23,343 bases of DNA, taken from a virus. The notes under the pieces were generated by a model. The model made no database searches, had not been told where the DNA came from, and saw only the letters and a program-made list of their open reading frames with translations. Every line of letters starts with the position of its first letter. Positions within the stretch are counted from its first letter, which is position 1. The stretch covers positions 1 to 23,343 of IMG/VR virus record IMGVR_UViG_3300046011_003263; one strand, given 5' to 3'. Positions 1-7,070 of this stretch are shown piece after piece. The position numbers and the translations under genes are program-made.

Positions 1-196
1 CGTTAACGCGGCCACGGACGACGGCTGGTTCTACGTCAGCTACGCCGGGACAGACATGAACAACCCGGCCTCGACGTCCAACCTGAGCCTCTACAGCGGC
101 GACGGACTGCACTGGGTTGCTGGCGGACACGCCATTGTGGCGGACGTGGTGAAAACCGTCACGCTCCCCGCAATCTACAGCTACCTCGGCGTCTAA
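1..196 (+). CDS. 3' end of an unrecognised phage protein (partial)
   Basis: An open frame enters from the left edge (first full codon at base 2) and stops with TAA at 194-196, giving 64 visible residues ending in IYSYLGV. The piece is rich in Gly, Ser, Tyr and Trp with alternating hydrophobic residues (for example DGWFYVSYAG and SLYSGDGLHWVAGG), which suggests a beta-rich structural or receptor-contacting domain. In T7 the gene just before the capsid gene is the scaffold, which is acidic and helical; this tail does not look like that. No tail fibre gene is found after the gene-16 homologue, so this could be a relocated fibre, head fibre or decoration protein. I do not recognise the family, and the start lies outside the window. 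Confidence 0.6.
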   Translation, partial: VNAATDDGWFYVSYAGTDMNNPASTSNLSLYSGDGLHWVAGGHAIVADVVKTVTLPAIYSYLGV

Positions 197-479
197 TCGC
201 GCTCTGATCCGGCAGGAACCGGAACCCCCGTGAGAACCGGGGGCCACTACCCGAGAGACCGAAGGTAGCCACACCGCTCGACGCAAGCACTCGATCCCTG
301 AGGGGACGCTGATGCTCAAGCAATCGCCGGTGGCCTATGCCTATCCATCTCACACGCCTTCCCAAAGACGAGCCCCAAGACCTCTAGCGGATGCTTTAGG
401 TGGCGGGACAACTTCGACAGGGGCGGAGCGAGTGCGTGGGGGCTGAACCCTTCCACACCTCACTCTCGGAGATACCCCT
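197..479. other. Intergenic leader of the capsid gene with a GC hairpin
   Basis: No convincing gene lies in these 283 bases. A hairpin at 225-243 (CCCCCG pairing with CGGGGG around TGAGAAC) follows the upstream stop codon by about 30 bases but has no T-tract. Directly after it, 244-257 reads CCACTACCCGAGAG, loosely like the initiation region of T7-type promoters (CACTATAGGGAGA). A strong late promoter is expected here because the capsid gene follows, but the match is too weak to call. The capsid ribosome site GGAG is near 469-472. Confidence 0.4.
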
Positions 480-1406
480 ATGGCTGACAACACCCTGAGC
501 CGCATCGGTCAGGCCAACCTGGCTGGCGCTACGGACGCTCTGTTCCTGAAGCTCTACGCCGAAACCCTGACCGCCTTCGCCCGCACCACCAAGGCCAAGG
601 ACCGCCACTACGTTCGCCAGATCGCCAATGGCAAATCGGCCCAGTTCCCCACCATCGGTCGCGCCGCCGCGCGCTACCATACGCCGGGCACCGAGATCGT
701 TGGCCAGACGATCCCGCACAACGAGAAGATCATCACCATCGATGGTCTGCTCATCGCCGACGTCTCCGTCGCGGAGATCGATGAGGCCATGTCGCACTTC
801 GACGTCCGCAACGAGTACGCTCGTCTGCTGGGCGAAGAGCTGGCCATGGAGTTCGACCGCAACGTCCTTCGCACCGGCATCCTCGCCGCGCGTTCGACCG
901 GCTGGCACGCTTCGATGCCGGGCGGCACCAAGCTCATCTCCGCCAACTCGAAGACCGTGGGCCTCGACCTCGCCGCCGCCATCTACTCGGCTGGCGTCAC
1001 CCTGGACGAGAACTGGTGCCCGGAGACGGAGCGTTACGCCTACATCAAGCCCGTCCAGTACGCGCTCCTGGTCCAAGAGACCAAGAACATCAACAAGGAC
1101 TGGGGCGGCGCTGGCTCCTACGCCGATGGCACGATCCAGAAGATCAACGACATCGAGCTGGTGAAGACCAACAACCTGCCGACGACCAACGTCACCGGCA
1201 CGTTCTCCTCGAAGTACGACGTCAACGCGGTCAACACGGCCGCGCTGGTCCTGCACCGCAACGCGGTCGGCACCGTCGATCTGCTGTCCATGAAGATGGG
1301 CAAGGAGTGGTCGGAGCGCCGCCAGTCCACGCTGGTCGTCGCCAAGAAGGCGTGCGGTCACGGCGTTCTGCGCCCTGAAGCCGCCGTCGAGATCGCCACG
1401 GCGTAA
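480..1406 (+). CDS. Major capsid protein (T7 gp10-like)
   Basis: The 308-residue product is the HK97-fold major head protein that forms the icosahedral shell. It follows T7 gp10A closely along its length: LFLKLYAETLTAFART near the start, then GKSAQFPTIGR, HNEKIITIDGLLIADV, a conserved LGEELAM stretch and the C-terminal HGVLRPEAA. It is somewhat shorter than gp10A (about 345 residues). The start ATG at 480 has a GGAG ribosome site about eight bases upstream. No frameshifted longer minor form like T7 gp10B is evident: a TAA stop and a strong terminator follow at once. A terminator placed directly behind the capsid gene also matches T7. Confidence 0.97.
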   Translation: MADNTLSRIGQANLAGATDALFLKLYAETLTAFARTTKAKDRHYVRQIANGKSAQFPTIGRAAARYHTPGTEIVGQTIPHNEKIITIDGLLIADVSVAEIDEAMSHFDVRNEYARLLGEELAMEFDRNVLRTGILAARSTGWHASMPGGTKLISANSKTVGLDLAAAIYSAGVTLDENWCPETERYAYIKPVQYALLVQETKNINKDWGGAGSYADGTIQKINDIELVKTNNLPTTNVTGTFSSKYDVNAVNTAALVLHRNAVGTVDLLSMKMGKEWSERRQSTLVVAKKACGHGVLRPEAAVEIATA

Positions 1407-1424
1407 GCCCTGACGACACCCCTA

Positions 1425-1465
1425 GGGGCCACCTTCCAGACCATCGGAGGGTGGCCCCTTTTTTT
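1425..1465 (+). terminator. Intrinsic terminator after the capsid gene
   Basis: GGGGCCACC at 1425-1433 pairs perfectly with GGTGGCCCC at 1450-1458 and is followed by seven T residues. The inner part (TTCC with GGA) may extend the stem. It sits 19 bases after the capsid stop codon, the place where T7 has its late terminator T-phi. Confidence 0.92.
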
Positions 1466-1490
1466 CGCCCCACCCCAAGGAGACACCCAG

Positions 1491-2084
1491 ATGGACGCGA
1501 CGTCGCCCACAACCGAACTCCAAGCGGTCAACATCATGCTCTCCCTGATCGGGGAGATGGAGATCGATGACCTGAGCCTTGCCGCGTCCAACGCTGACGT
1601 CCAGATGGCCCTGTTCATCCTCCGCTCGGCCACCCGCACCGTGCAGACCAAGGGCTGGCAGTTCAACACCGAGACCGGCCGCACGCTCTACCGTGGCCCC
1701 AACTCCGAGATCGCCCTGCCGTCCAACGCGGTGCGCTGCTCGAAGCCAGAGGACCCGCAGCTGCAGCAGGAGGACGTCCGCTTTACGATCCGTGGCCAGC
1801 GCCTGTTCAACCAGACCACCAACAGCTTCGTCTGGGATGTGGATGTGGTGGCCGACCTGACGCTCCTCCTGCCGTTCGAGGAGCTGCCCGAGCCCGCCCG
1901 GAACTACATCGCGGAGAAGGCGGCCCAGCGGTTCCAAGACCGGAAGCTGGGCTCCACGACGCTCCGCTCGTTCACTGCGGATGACATGGCTGACGCCTCG
2001 GTCGCCCTCATGGACTACGAGCTGGACGATGGCGTCTACAACCTGCTGGTCCACCCCTCGACCGCTGCGATCTGGCTGCGCTGA
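1491..2084 (+). CDS. Tail tubular protein A / head-tail adaptor (T7 gp11-like)
   Basis: The 197-residue product matches T7 gp11 in length (196) and position. This is the gatekeeper ring that joins the portal to the nozzle. Visible family features are an N-terminal helix starting with ELQAVNIMLSLIGE, the GWQFNTE motif, and the helix ELPEPARNYIAEKAAQRFQDR followed by a short C-terminal region with DYELDDGVYNLL. An AAGGAGA ribosome site lies near 1478-1484. Its TGA stop overlaps the next ATG (TGATG), so it is translationally coupled to the nozzle gene. Confidence 0.93.
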   Translation: MDATSPTTELQAVNIMLSLIGEMEIDDLSLAASNADVQMALFILRSATRTVQTKGWQFNTETGRTLYRGPNSEIALPSNAVRCSKPEDPQLQQEDVRFTIRGQRLFNQTTNSFVWDVDVVADLTLLLPFEELPEPARNYIAEKAAQRFQDRKLGSTTLRSFTADDMADASVALMDYELDDGVYNLLVHPSTAAIWLR

Positions 2085-3124
2085 TGTCCCTCGTCAGTCA
2101 GACCATCAGCAACCTCGCCAACGGCATCAGCCAACAGGCCCCGACGGCGCGCTCCCCCTCACAGGCCGAGCTGCAGGAGAACTGTCAGTCCACCGTGGTT
2201 GATGGCCTCCGCCGCCGCCCACCCACGCACCACATCGCGAAGGTCTCCACGGCCACCACCTACGGGGACGCCTTCGTCCACACCATCGACCGGGACTCGG
2301 CCGAGAAGTACGCCGCTGTGTTCCTCGACGGGCTGGTCAAAGTGTTCGACCTTCAGACCGGCGAAGAGCAGACCGTGAACCACCCTGACGGCTGGGACTA
2401 CCTAGACGCTGCTGACCCCAGGACGACCATCCGCGCCACCACTGCGGCCGACTTCACGTTCGTCATCAACCGCGCCGTCGAGGTGGGGATGCTCGCGGAG
2501 CTGTCTCCCGTCCCCGCACCCAAGGCGATGGTCTTCTTCCGCTCGGCCACCTACCGCGAGAAGTTCGTCCTCAAGGTCAACTCCAATGAGTGGTCGCTGC
2601 AGATGCCCCTCCTGGGCGGCAGCAATAACAACAGCCAGTGGCTCTCGACCAACATCACCGCGAAGGGCTTCCACGAGCTGCTCACCACCGGAAGCGTGAC
2701 CGCGCTGGCCTCGACGGACACCACCCCGTTCTCCTCGACCGCAACCATCACCTCCCTCGGCTTCACCGCCACGCTGGAGGGCTCGATCATCACCATCACC
2801 CGCTCCGACGGTGCTGACTTCACGATCTCCGGGGTGGACGGCAACGGCAACGAACACATGAAGGTCATCAAGGGCACCGTCCAACGGTTCTCCGACCTCC
2901 CGCGCATCGGCATCGACGGCTTCTCTCTGAAGGTGGTCGGTGACCCCGACAACAACGCCACGGACTACTGGGTTCAGTACCGCACTGAAGAGCCCGATCC
3001 CGTCGCCCTCTCGCTGCCAGCTGGTGGTGACACTGGCGAGGTTGGCGGCTCTGGCGGTGGTGCTGGCGGCATCACCCCGTTCGATCCGTACGAGCGCGAT
3101 CCCTACTTCGCCTTCATCCCATAG
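2084..3124 (+). CDS. Tail tubular protein B, N-terminal part (T7 gp12-like, split gene)
   Basis: This 346-residue product aligns with the first third of T7 gp12 (794 residues), the nozzle that ends the short tail. It starts SLVSQTISNLANGISQQAP, as the family does, and carries the RRRPPTHH motif, HTIDRDSAEKYAAVF and the DYWVQYRTEE strand near residue 300. In ordinary homologues the chain then runs straight into a segment like ETVAPGV...MPHALV. Here it instead goes into a glycine-rich linker (residues about 312-330) and ends at TAG (3122-3124) after FAFIP. The next ORF continues the family sequence in the same reading frame. This is therefore a split gene 12, either two subunits or one chain made by readthrough of TAG. 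Confidence 0.88.
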   Translation: MSLVSQTISNLANGISQQAPTARSPSQAELQENCQSTVVDGLRRRPPTHHIAKVSTATTYGDAFVHTIDRDSAEKYAAVFLDGLVKVFDLQTGEEQTVNHPDGWDYLDAADPRTTIRATTAADFTFVINRAVEVGMLAELSPVPAPKAMVFFRSATYREKFVLKVNSNEWSLQMPLLGGSNNNSQWLSTNITAKGFHELLTTGSVTALASTDTTPFSSTATITSLGFTATLEGSIITITRSDGADFTISGVDGNGNEHMKVIKGTVQRFSDLPRIGIDGFSLKVVGDPDNNATDYWVQYRTEEPDPVALSLPAGGDTGEVGGSGGGAGGITPFDPYERDPYFAFIP

Positions 3125-3136
3125 GAACCCACCTGC

Positions 3137-5995
3137 ATGACGACCACCTCATCGACAGGCGGATGGTTCGAGACTGTCGCCCCCGGCGTGCAGATCAAGC
3201 TCGACCCGGCCACCATGCCCCACGCCCTCGTCTCCGAAGGTGGCGGGGTGTTCACCTTCAAGCAGCTCGACTGGGACCCGCGCGGGGCAGGGGACGACAA
3301 CAGCTGTCCAGCACCCTCGTTCGTCGGGCGCAAGCTCAACGACATCTTCTTCGCCCGCAACCGGCTGGGCCTCCTGTCCGGCGAGAACGTCATCCTCTCG
3401 CGGGCGGGGGGTAGCTACTATGCGTTCTTCCGCGAGAAGGCCTCCCAGATACTCGACACCGACCAGATCGACGTTGCCTCGACGGACAAGGAGATCAGCC
3501 TCCTGACTGCGGCCCTGCCGTTCAGCGAGGACATCCTGCTCTTCTCGTCCAAGGCGCAGTTCCGCCTGACGTCCGGCTCCGAGCTGATGACGTCCAAGAC
3601 CGTCGAGCTGCGCCCCCTCTCGCGCTTCCCCAACTTCACTGGCGTCTCGCCCGTGGTGTCTGGTGGGGCCATCTACTACGCCTCCGACAGCGGCAAGAAC
3701 TCGCTGCTGATGGAGATGCTGGTGGACCAAGGAGGGGCCGTTTCCGGTGACCTGACCGCCCACTGCCCGCGCTTCCTTCCGCCCAACCTGCAGAAGATCG
3801 CGTGGTGTAGCGCGGAGAACGTCGGGGTCACCCTGAGCCGCGCCGAGCCGAACGCCGTGTACGTCTACGGGTACTACTCGCAGGGCCAGGAGCGCCTCAT
3901 GGCGAGCTGGTCGAAGTGGACTTGGGACGAAGGGGATCGCATCCTCGATGTCAGCGTCACCGGGTCCGACCTCGTGCTGGTCATTCAGCGGGCCGACGGG
4001 CTCCACATCGAGGCCATGTCCCTCTCGCCCGCGCACAACGACATCGGGTCGGACCACACGATCCACCTCGACCGCCGCGTGACCGAGGACCAGTGCGTCG
4101 TGGACTACGAGGAAGCCACCGGCCTCACCGTGGTCACCCTGCCGTACAGCAACGCAGCGCCCGGCCTTCAGGTCTGGCAGCGCCTCTCGGCAGGATCGAT
4201 CGACATCCCCCGGCAGCTGCACATGGTCCGCCGTGGGGCCAACCAGCTGGTCCTGACTGGCAACCAAGAGGCCACCCCGTTCTTCGTCGGGTTCGCCAAC
4301 GAGGCTGTCTACGAGTTCAGCCAGCAGTACCTCCGCCAACAGGACACAGTCCGCACCGATGGACGCCTCCAGCTCCGCAGCTTCGCGATCAACCACGGGC
4401 GCACCGGAGGCTACATCGCCGAGGTGTCCAACCCTTCGCGGGCTTCGACGGCCACGGTGAACCTCCAGAACTTCGCCTCTGACGCATGGAGCGCCCTGAC
4501 GTCGTACGATGGGACGCCCATTGAAGCAGAGGGGGTGGGCCTGACGTTCGCGGACCCTGAGGACTACGTGAACAGCTACACCGGGTCCATCTCCGGGTCC
4601 GTGGCTGGCGTGGTCCCAGATGGCCGGTACTTCCTCCGCCTCTCCGCTCCTGGGGCCACCGACACGGACGTCCTCATTGCCTCGGACTTGACGTTCAGCT
4701 TCGCGACCAGCCCGTCTGGGGTGAAGTCCGTCAGCCTGATCCGCGCCAGAGACGGCGTCCCGGTCCATCGGCAGGTGTTCGGCCTCGGCGGCCCCACCGG
4801 GCTGTTCCTCGTGGCACCCGGAGACCGCTTCGTGATTGAGCCCGGCGTCTTCATGGCGCGTGAGGTTCCCCCCGGCGACGGCGGGCTGGTGATCCGCGAA
4901 GGCACGGCCTCGATCCGCTCTCAGGCCAAGGCCATCCTGGCTGCCTGTGCCCGCGACGAGGAAGAGCAAGCCGTCGGCTGGACACGCGCCCTCCTGCAGA
5001 CTCAGCGCCCCGACGGTGTGTTCCCTGAAGAGGTGAACCCGGAGTCTGGCGAAGAGGTGGACGAGATCGGCTACGACCTTGAGACGCAGATGTGGGTCGT
5101 CCTGGCCCTCGCCCGCGTGATGGCTGTCTACCCTGCCAACCGCTACGCAGAGGACATCACCGGCCAGCTCAACGACCTCGTCGCGTTCCTCGAAGGGGAC
5201 CACCTCCAGACCATCATGGCGCTGCCCACCACGGGCCTCATCGTGTTCGATGGAGAGGCCTCCACGCGGGTCAACCTCCTGGCCTACTTCGCGTTCAAGG
5301 CGGCCGGGGAACTCACCCGCGCAGCCGACTTGGCCGACGACATCATGGCCAAGCTGTGGAACCCCGCAGAGGGGCGCTTCGTGGCTGGCGCTGATGAGGA
5401 CGCACCGTTCGACCTCGACCAGCTCCTCGTTGAGTCCCTCGCCCCGGCGTTCCTCGTGGACATCGGCAAGGTGGAGTTGGCCAAGCTGGCGGAGCTGTGG
5501 CAGCAGTACTACGTGTCCGGCTCCGGCCGTGCGCTCGGTCTCGCTGAGACGGCCATCGGGCTGGAAGTCCAAGGAGACTGGGACGCCACACCCACCGCGC
5601 TGGACGCAGGGACCACGCTGGAGGCCATCATCTCAAAGCTGGCCCTCGGTGACCGGGCATCGGCTCGCGCCGCTCTGGCCGCACTGGAGCCCGCCACAGG
5701 GCTATCCCCGGATGCCCTCGCCATGATCTGCATCGTGAGCGAACCTCAGGGCGTCTTCTCGCTGGGCAGCCCAACGCCGCTGTGGACCGAAGGGTCCGTG
5801 GTGGATGACCGCAGCCAGACCTTCACCTACCGATTCCTCGCGCCCGGCCCATCGTCGGACGGCAGGTTCTCCTTCCCGGTGAACATGAACAGCGAGGACG
5901 CCGTGGTCCGCCTCAAGTCCCTCGGTGCGCTCCCCTTCGGAGCCCTGTCCGCAGAGATCGAAGGGTTCTTCACGGCACGGGCGTCGAAGGTCTGA
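3137..5995 (+). CDS. Tail tubular protein B, C-terminal part, with large inserted domain
   Basis: The 952-residue product continues the nozzle family. ETVAPGV, TMPHALV, PSFVGRKLNDIFFARNRLGLLSGENVILSR and the following propeller-like repeats match T7 gp12 up to about residue 445. The canonical C-terminus (GRFSFPVNMNSED...AEIEGFF) returns only at about 908-945. Between them lie about 460 extra residues: a beta-rich part (about 447-580), then an all-alpha part (about 590-868). The latter has repeated amphipathic helices such as GWTRALLQTQRPDGVFPEE and YDLETQMWVVLALARVMAVYP, reminiscent of (alpha/alpha)6-toroid glycosidases or lyases. The start ATG at 3137 has AGGA overlapping the previous stop codon (TAGGA). 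Surface polysaccharide binding or degradation is an inference; no catalytic residues are assigned. Confidence 0.88.
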   Translation: MTTTSSTGGWFETVAPGVQIKLDPATMPHALVSEGGGVFTFKQLDWDPRGAGDDNSCPAPSFVGRKLNDIFFARNRLGLLSGENVILSRAGGSYYAFFREKASQILDTDQIDVASTDKEISLLTAALPFSEDILLFSSKAQFRLTSGSELMTSKTVELRPLSRFPNFTGVSPVVSGGAIYYASDSGKNSLLMEMLVDQGGAVSGDLTAHCPRFLPPNLQKIAWCSAENVGVTLSRAEPNAVYVYGYYSQGQERLMASWSKWTWDEGDRILDVSVTGSDLVLVIQRADGLHIEAMSLSPAHNDIGSDHTIHLDRRVTEDQCVVDYEEATGLTVVTLPYSNAAPGLQVWQRLSAGSIDIPRQLHMVRRGANQLVLTGNQEATPFFVGFANEAVYEFSQQYLRQQDTVRTDGRLQLRSFAINHGRTGGYIAEVSNPSRASTATVNLQNFASDAWSALTSYDGTPIEAEGVGLTFADPEDYVNSYTGSISGSVAGVVPDGRYFLRLSAPGATDTDVLIASDLTFSFATSPSGVKSVSLIRARDGVPVHRQVFGLGGPTGLFLVAPGDRFVIEPGVFMAREVPPGDGGLVIREGTASIRSQAKAILAACARDEEEQAVGWTRALLQTQRPDGVFPEEVNPESGEEVDEIGYDLETQMWVVLALARVMAVYPANRYAEDITGQLNDLVAFLEGDHLQTIMALPTTGLIVFDGEASTRVNLLAYFAFKAAGELTRAADLADDIMAKLWNPAEGRFVAGADEDAPFDLDQLLVESLAPAFLVDIGKVELAKLAELWQQYYVSGSGRALGLAETAIGLEVQGDWDATPTALDAGTTLEAIISKLALGDRASARAALAALEPATGLSPDALAMICIVSEPQGVFSLGSPTPLWTEGSVVDDRSQTFTYRFLAPGPSSDGRFSFPVNMNSEDAVVRLKSLGALPFGALSAEIEGFFTARASKV

Positions 5996-6462
5996 TGCTC
6001 CGCGCAGTACCGGCCACCCTGGCCCACGCTGCAGCCATCCTTCCGACACTCCGCCCAGAGGATCGACGAGAGATCATGTCGTCGTCTGGCCGCACCGCTG
6101 AGTCCTCACTGGGCCGCGCTGTGGCCGTCTCTGAGCGGGCGTGGGCGGCACTCGACGAGCATGGGCACGTTGTCCTCCTCTTCGGTGTCGCCCGCCTGTC
6201 GAAGGCTACCGGCTCCCCGTGGATGGTGGCCTCAACCAAGATCGGTCCCCACGCCCGTCAGATCGCCCGCCTCACGCGCCCGCTTGTCGATGCGCTTCAG
6301 GTGGACTTCCCGGTCCTCGTGAACGCCGCCGACAGCCGCAACAAGCTGCACCTCCGCTGGCTGGCGTGGTCGGGGTTCACCTTCACCCGCCAATCCCTCG
6401 CCAAGGACGGCACCCCCTTCATCGAGTTCATCAGGATCAAGCGCCCATGTGCGACCCAGTAA
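5995..6462 (+). CDS. Internal virion protein A (T7 gp13-like)
   Basis: The 155-residue product sits exactly where T7 gene 13 does, between the nozzle and the gp14 homologue. T7 gp13 (138 residues) is needed for correct assembly or ejection of the core proteins. The sequence has a GNAT-like look: an N-terminal ATLAHAAAILPTLRPEDRREI helix, a strand with HVVLLFGVARL, then a C-terminal LRWLAWSGFTF that resembles the 'H/N..IRFLKTIGAVF' region of gp13. The TGA stop of the nozzle gene overlaps its ATG (TGATG), and its end overlaps the next gene by 16 bases. Sequence conservation is weak, so the assignment leans on order and fold impression. Confidence 0.78.
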   Translation: MLRAVPATLAHAAAILPTLRPEDRREIMSSSGRTAESSLGRAVAVSERAWAALDEHGHVVLLFGVARLSKATGSPWMVASTKIGPHARQIARLTRPLVDALQVDFPVLVNAADSRNKLHLRWLAWSGFTFTRQSLAKDGTPFIEFIRIKRPCATQ

Positions 6463-7070
6463 CATTCACGGCCCTCACGGCCGCCGGGCTTTCAACCTCC
6501 GCAGCAGCCTCCGCCGCAGTCGCCGCTGGCACTGCAGCCGTTGGAGGCCTCGGTGGTGCGCTCGCCATTGGCTCAGGGCTCGCCGGGATCGGGGGCTCAG
6601 TCCTCAGTTACCAGCAGCAGAAGGCCATGTCCGAGGCCACCGCGAACGCCGCCAACAATGCCTACGAGCAGGACGCGCGGTCCATCTCCCAGCGCCAGAT
6701 GCAGGAGCAGGACGCCACCGCCTCCGGCAACTTCGCCAACGCTCAGGAGTACGCCGCCGCTCGCGCCTCCGGTATCGTGGCAGCGGAAGGGTCCGGCATC
6801 AGTGGCCTCTCCGTGGATGCCCTGCTGAACGACCTCGCGGGGCAACAGGCTGCACGCCAGAAGACGGCCGACACCAACCTCGGCTGGACCCTCGCGCAGA
6901 TGCAGCAGGAGAAGCTCGGTGCCGCCGCACAGCGTGACAGCCGCATCCTCTCCGCCCCCAAGCCCAGCTCGCTAGGCCTCGCCCTCCAGATCGGCGGTCA
7001 GGCTCTCGGCGGGTTCGACGCTTACAAGACCCGCACCGATCCGAAGTGGAGTACCCCCCGCCGTGGCTAA
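6447..7070 (+). CDS. Internal virion protein B (T7 gp14-like)
   Basis: Starting at ATG 6447 gives 207 residues (T7 gp14 has 196). The reading frame is open further upstream, but that part lies inside the gp13-like gene in another frame, and the family typically starts MC, as here (MCDPVTF). The first 50 residues are Ala/Gly-rich and hydrophobic, then come glutamine- and alanine-rich helices (QQQKAMSEATANAANNAYEQD and onward), the pattern of gp14, which forms the outer-membrane channel of the ejection machine. It overlaps the upstream gene by 16 bases and the downstream gene by 8. Confidence 0.85.
   Translation: MCDPVTFTALTAAGLSTSAAASAAVAAGTAAVGGLGGALAIGSGLAGIGGSVLSYQQQKAMSEATANAANNAYEQDARSISQRQMQEQDATASGNFANAQEYAAARASGIVAAEGSGISGLSVDALLNDLAGQQAARQKTADTNLGWTLAQMQQEKLGAAAQRDSRILSAPKPSSLGLALQIGGQALGGFDAYKTRTDPKWSTPRRG

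Noticed and set aside
1409-1415. CTGACGA after the capsid gene as a further hammerhead core
   Set aside because: No GAAA or matching stems follow; the surrounding bases form an ordinary terminator.
3149-5572. 807-codon open frame on the minus strand across the nozzle gene
   Set aside because: It mirrors a clearly homologous plus-strand gene; long antisense frames arise easily in GC-rich DNA, and the translation is low-complexity His/Glu/Val/Arg-rich.
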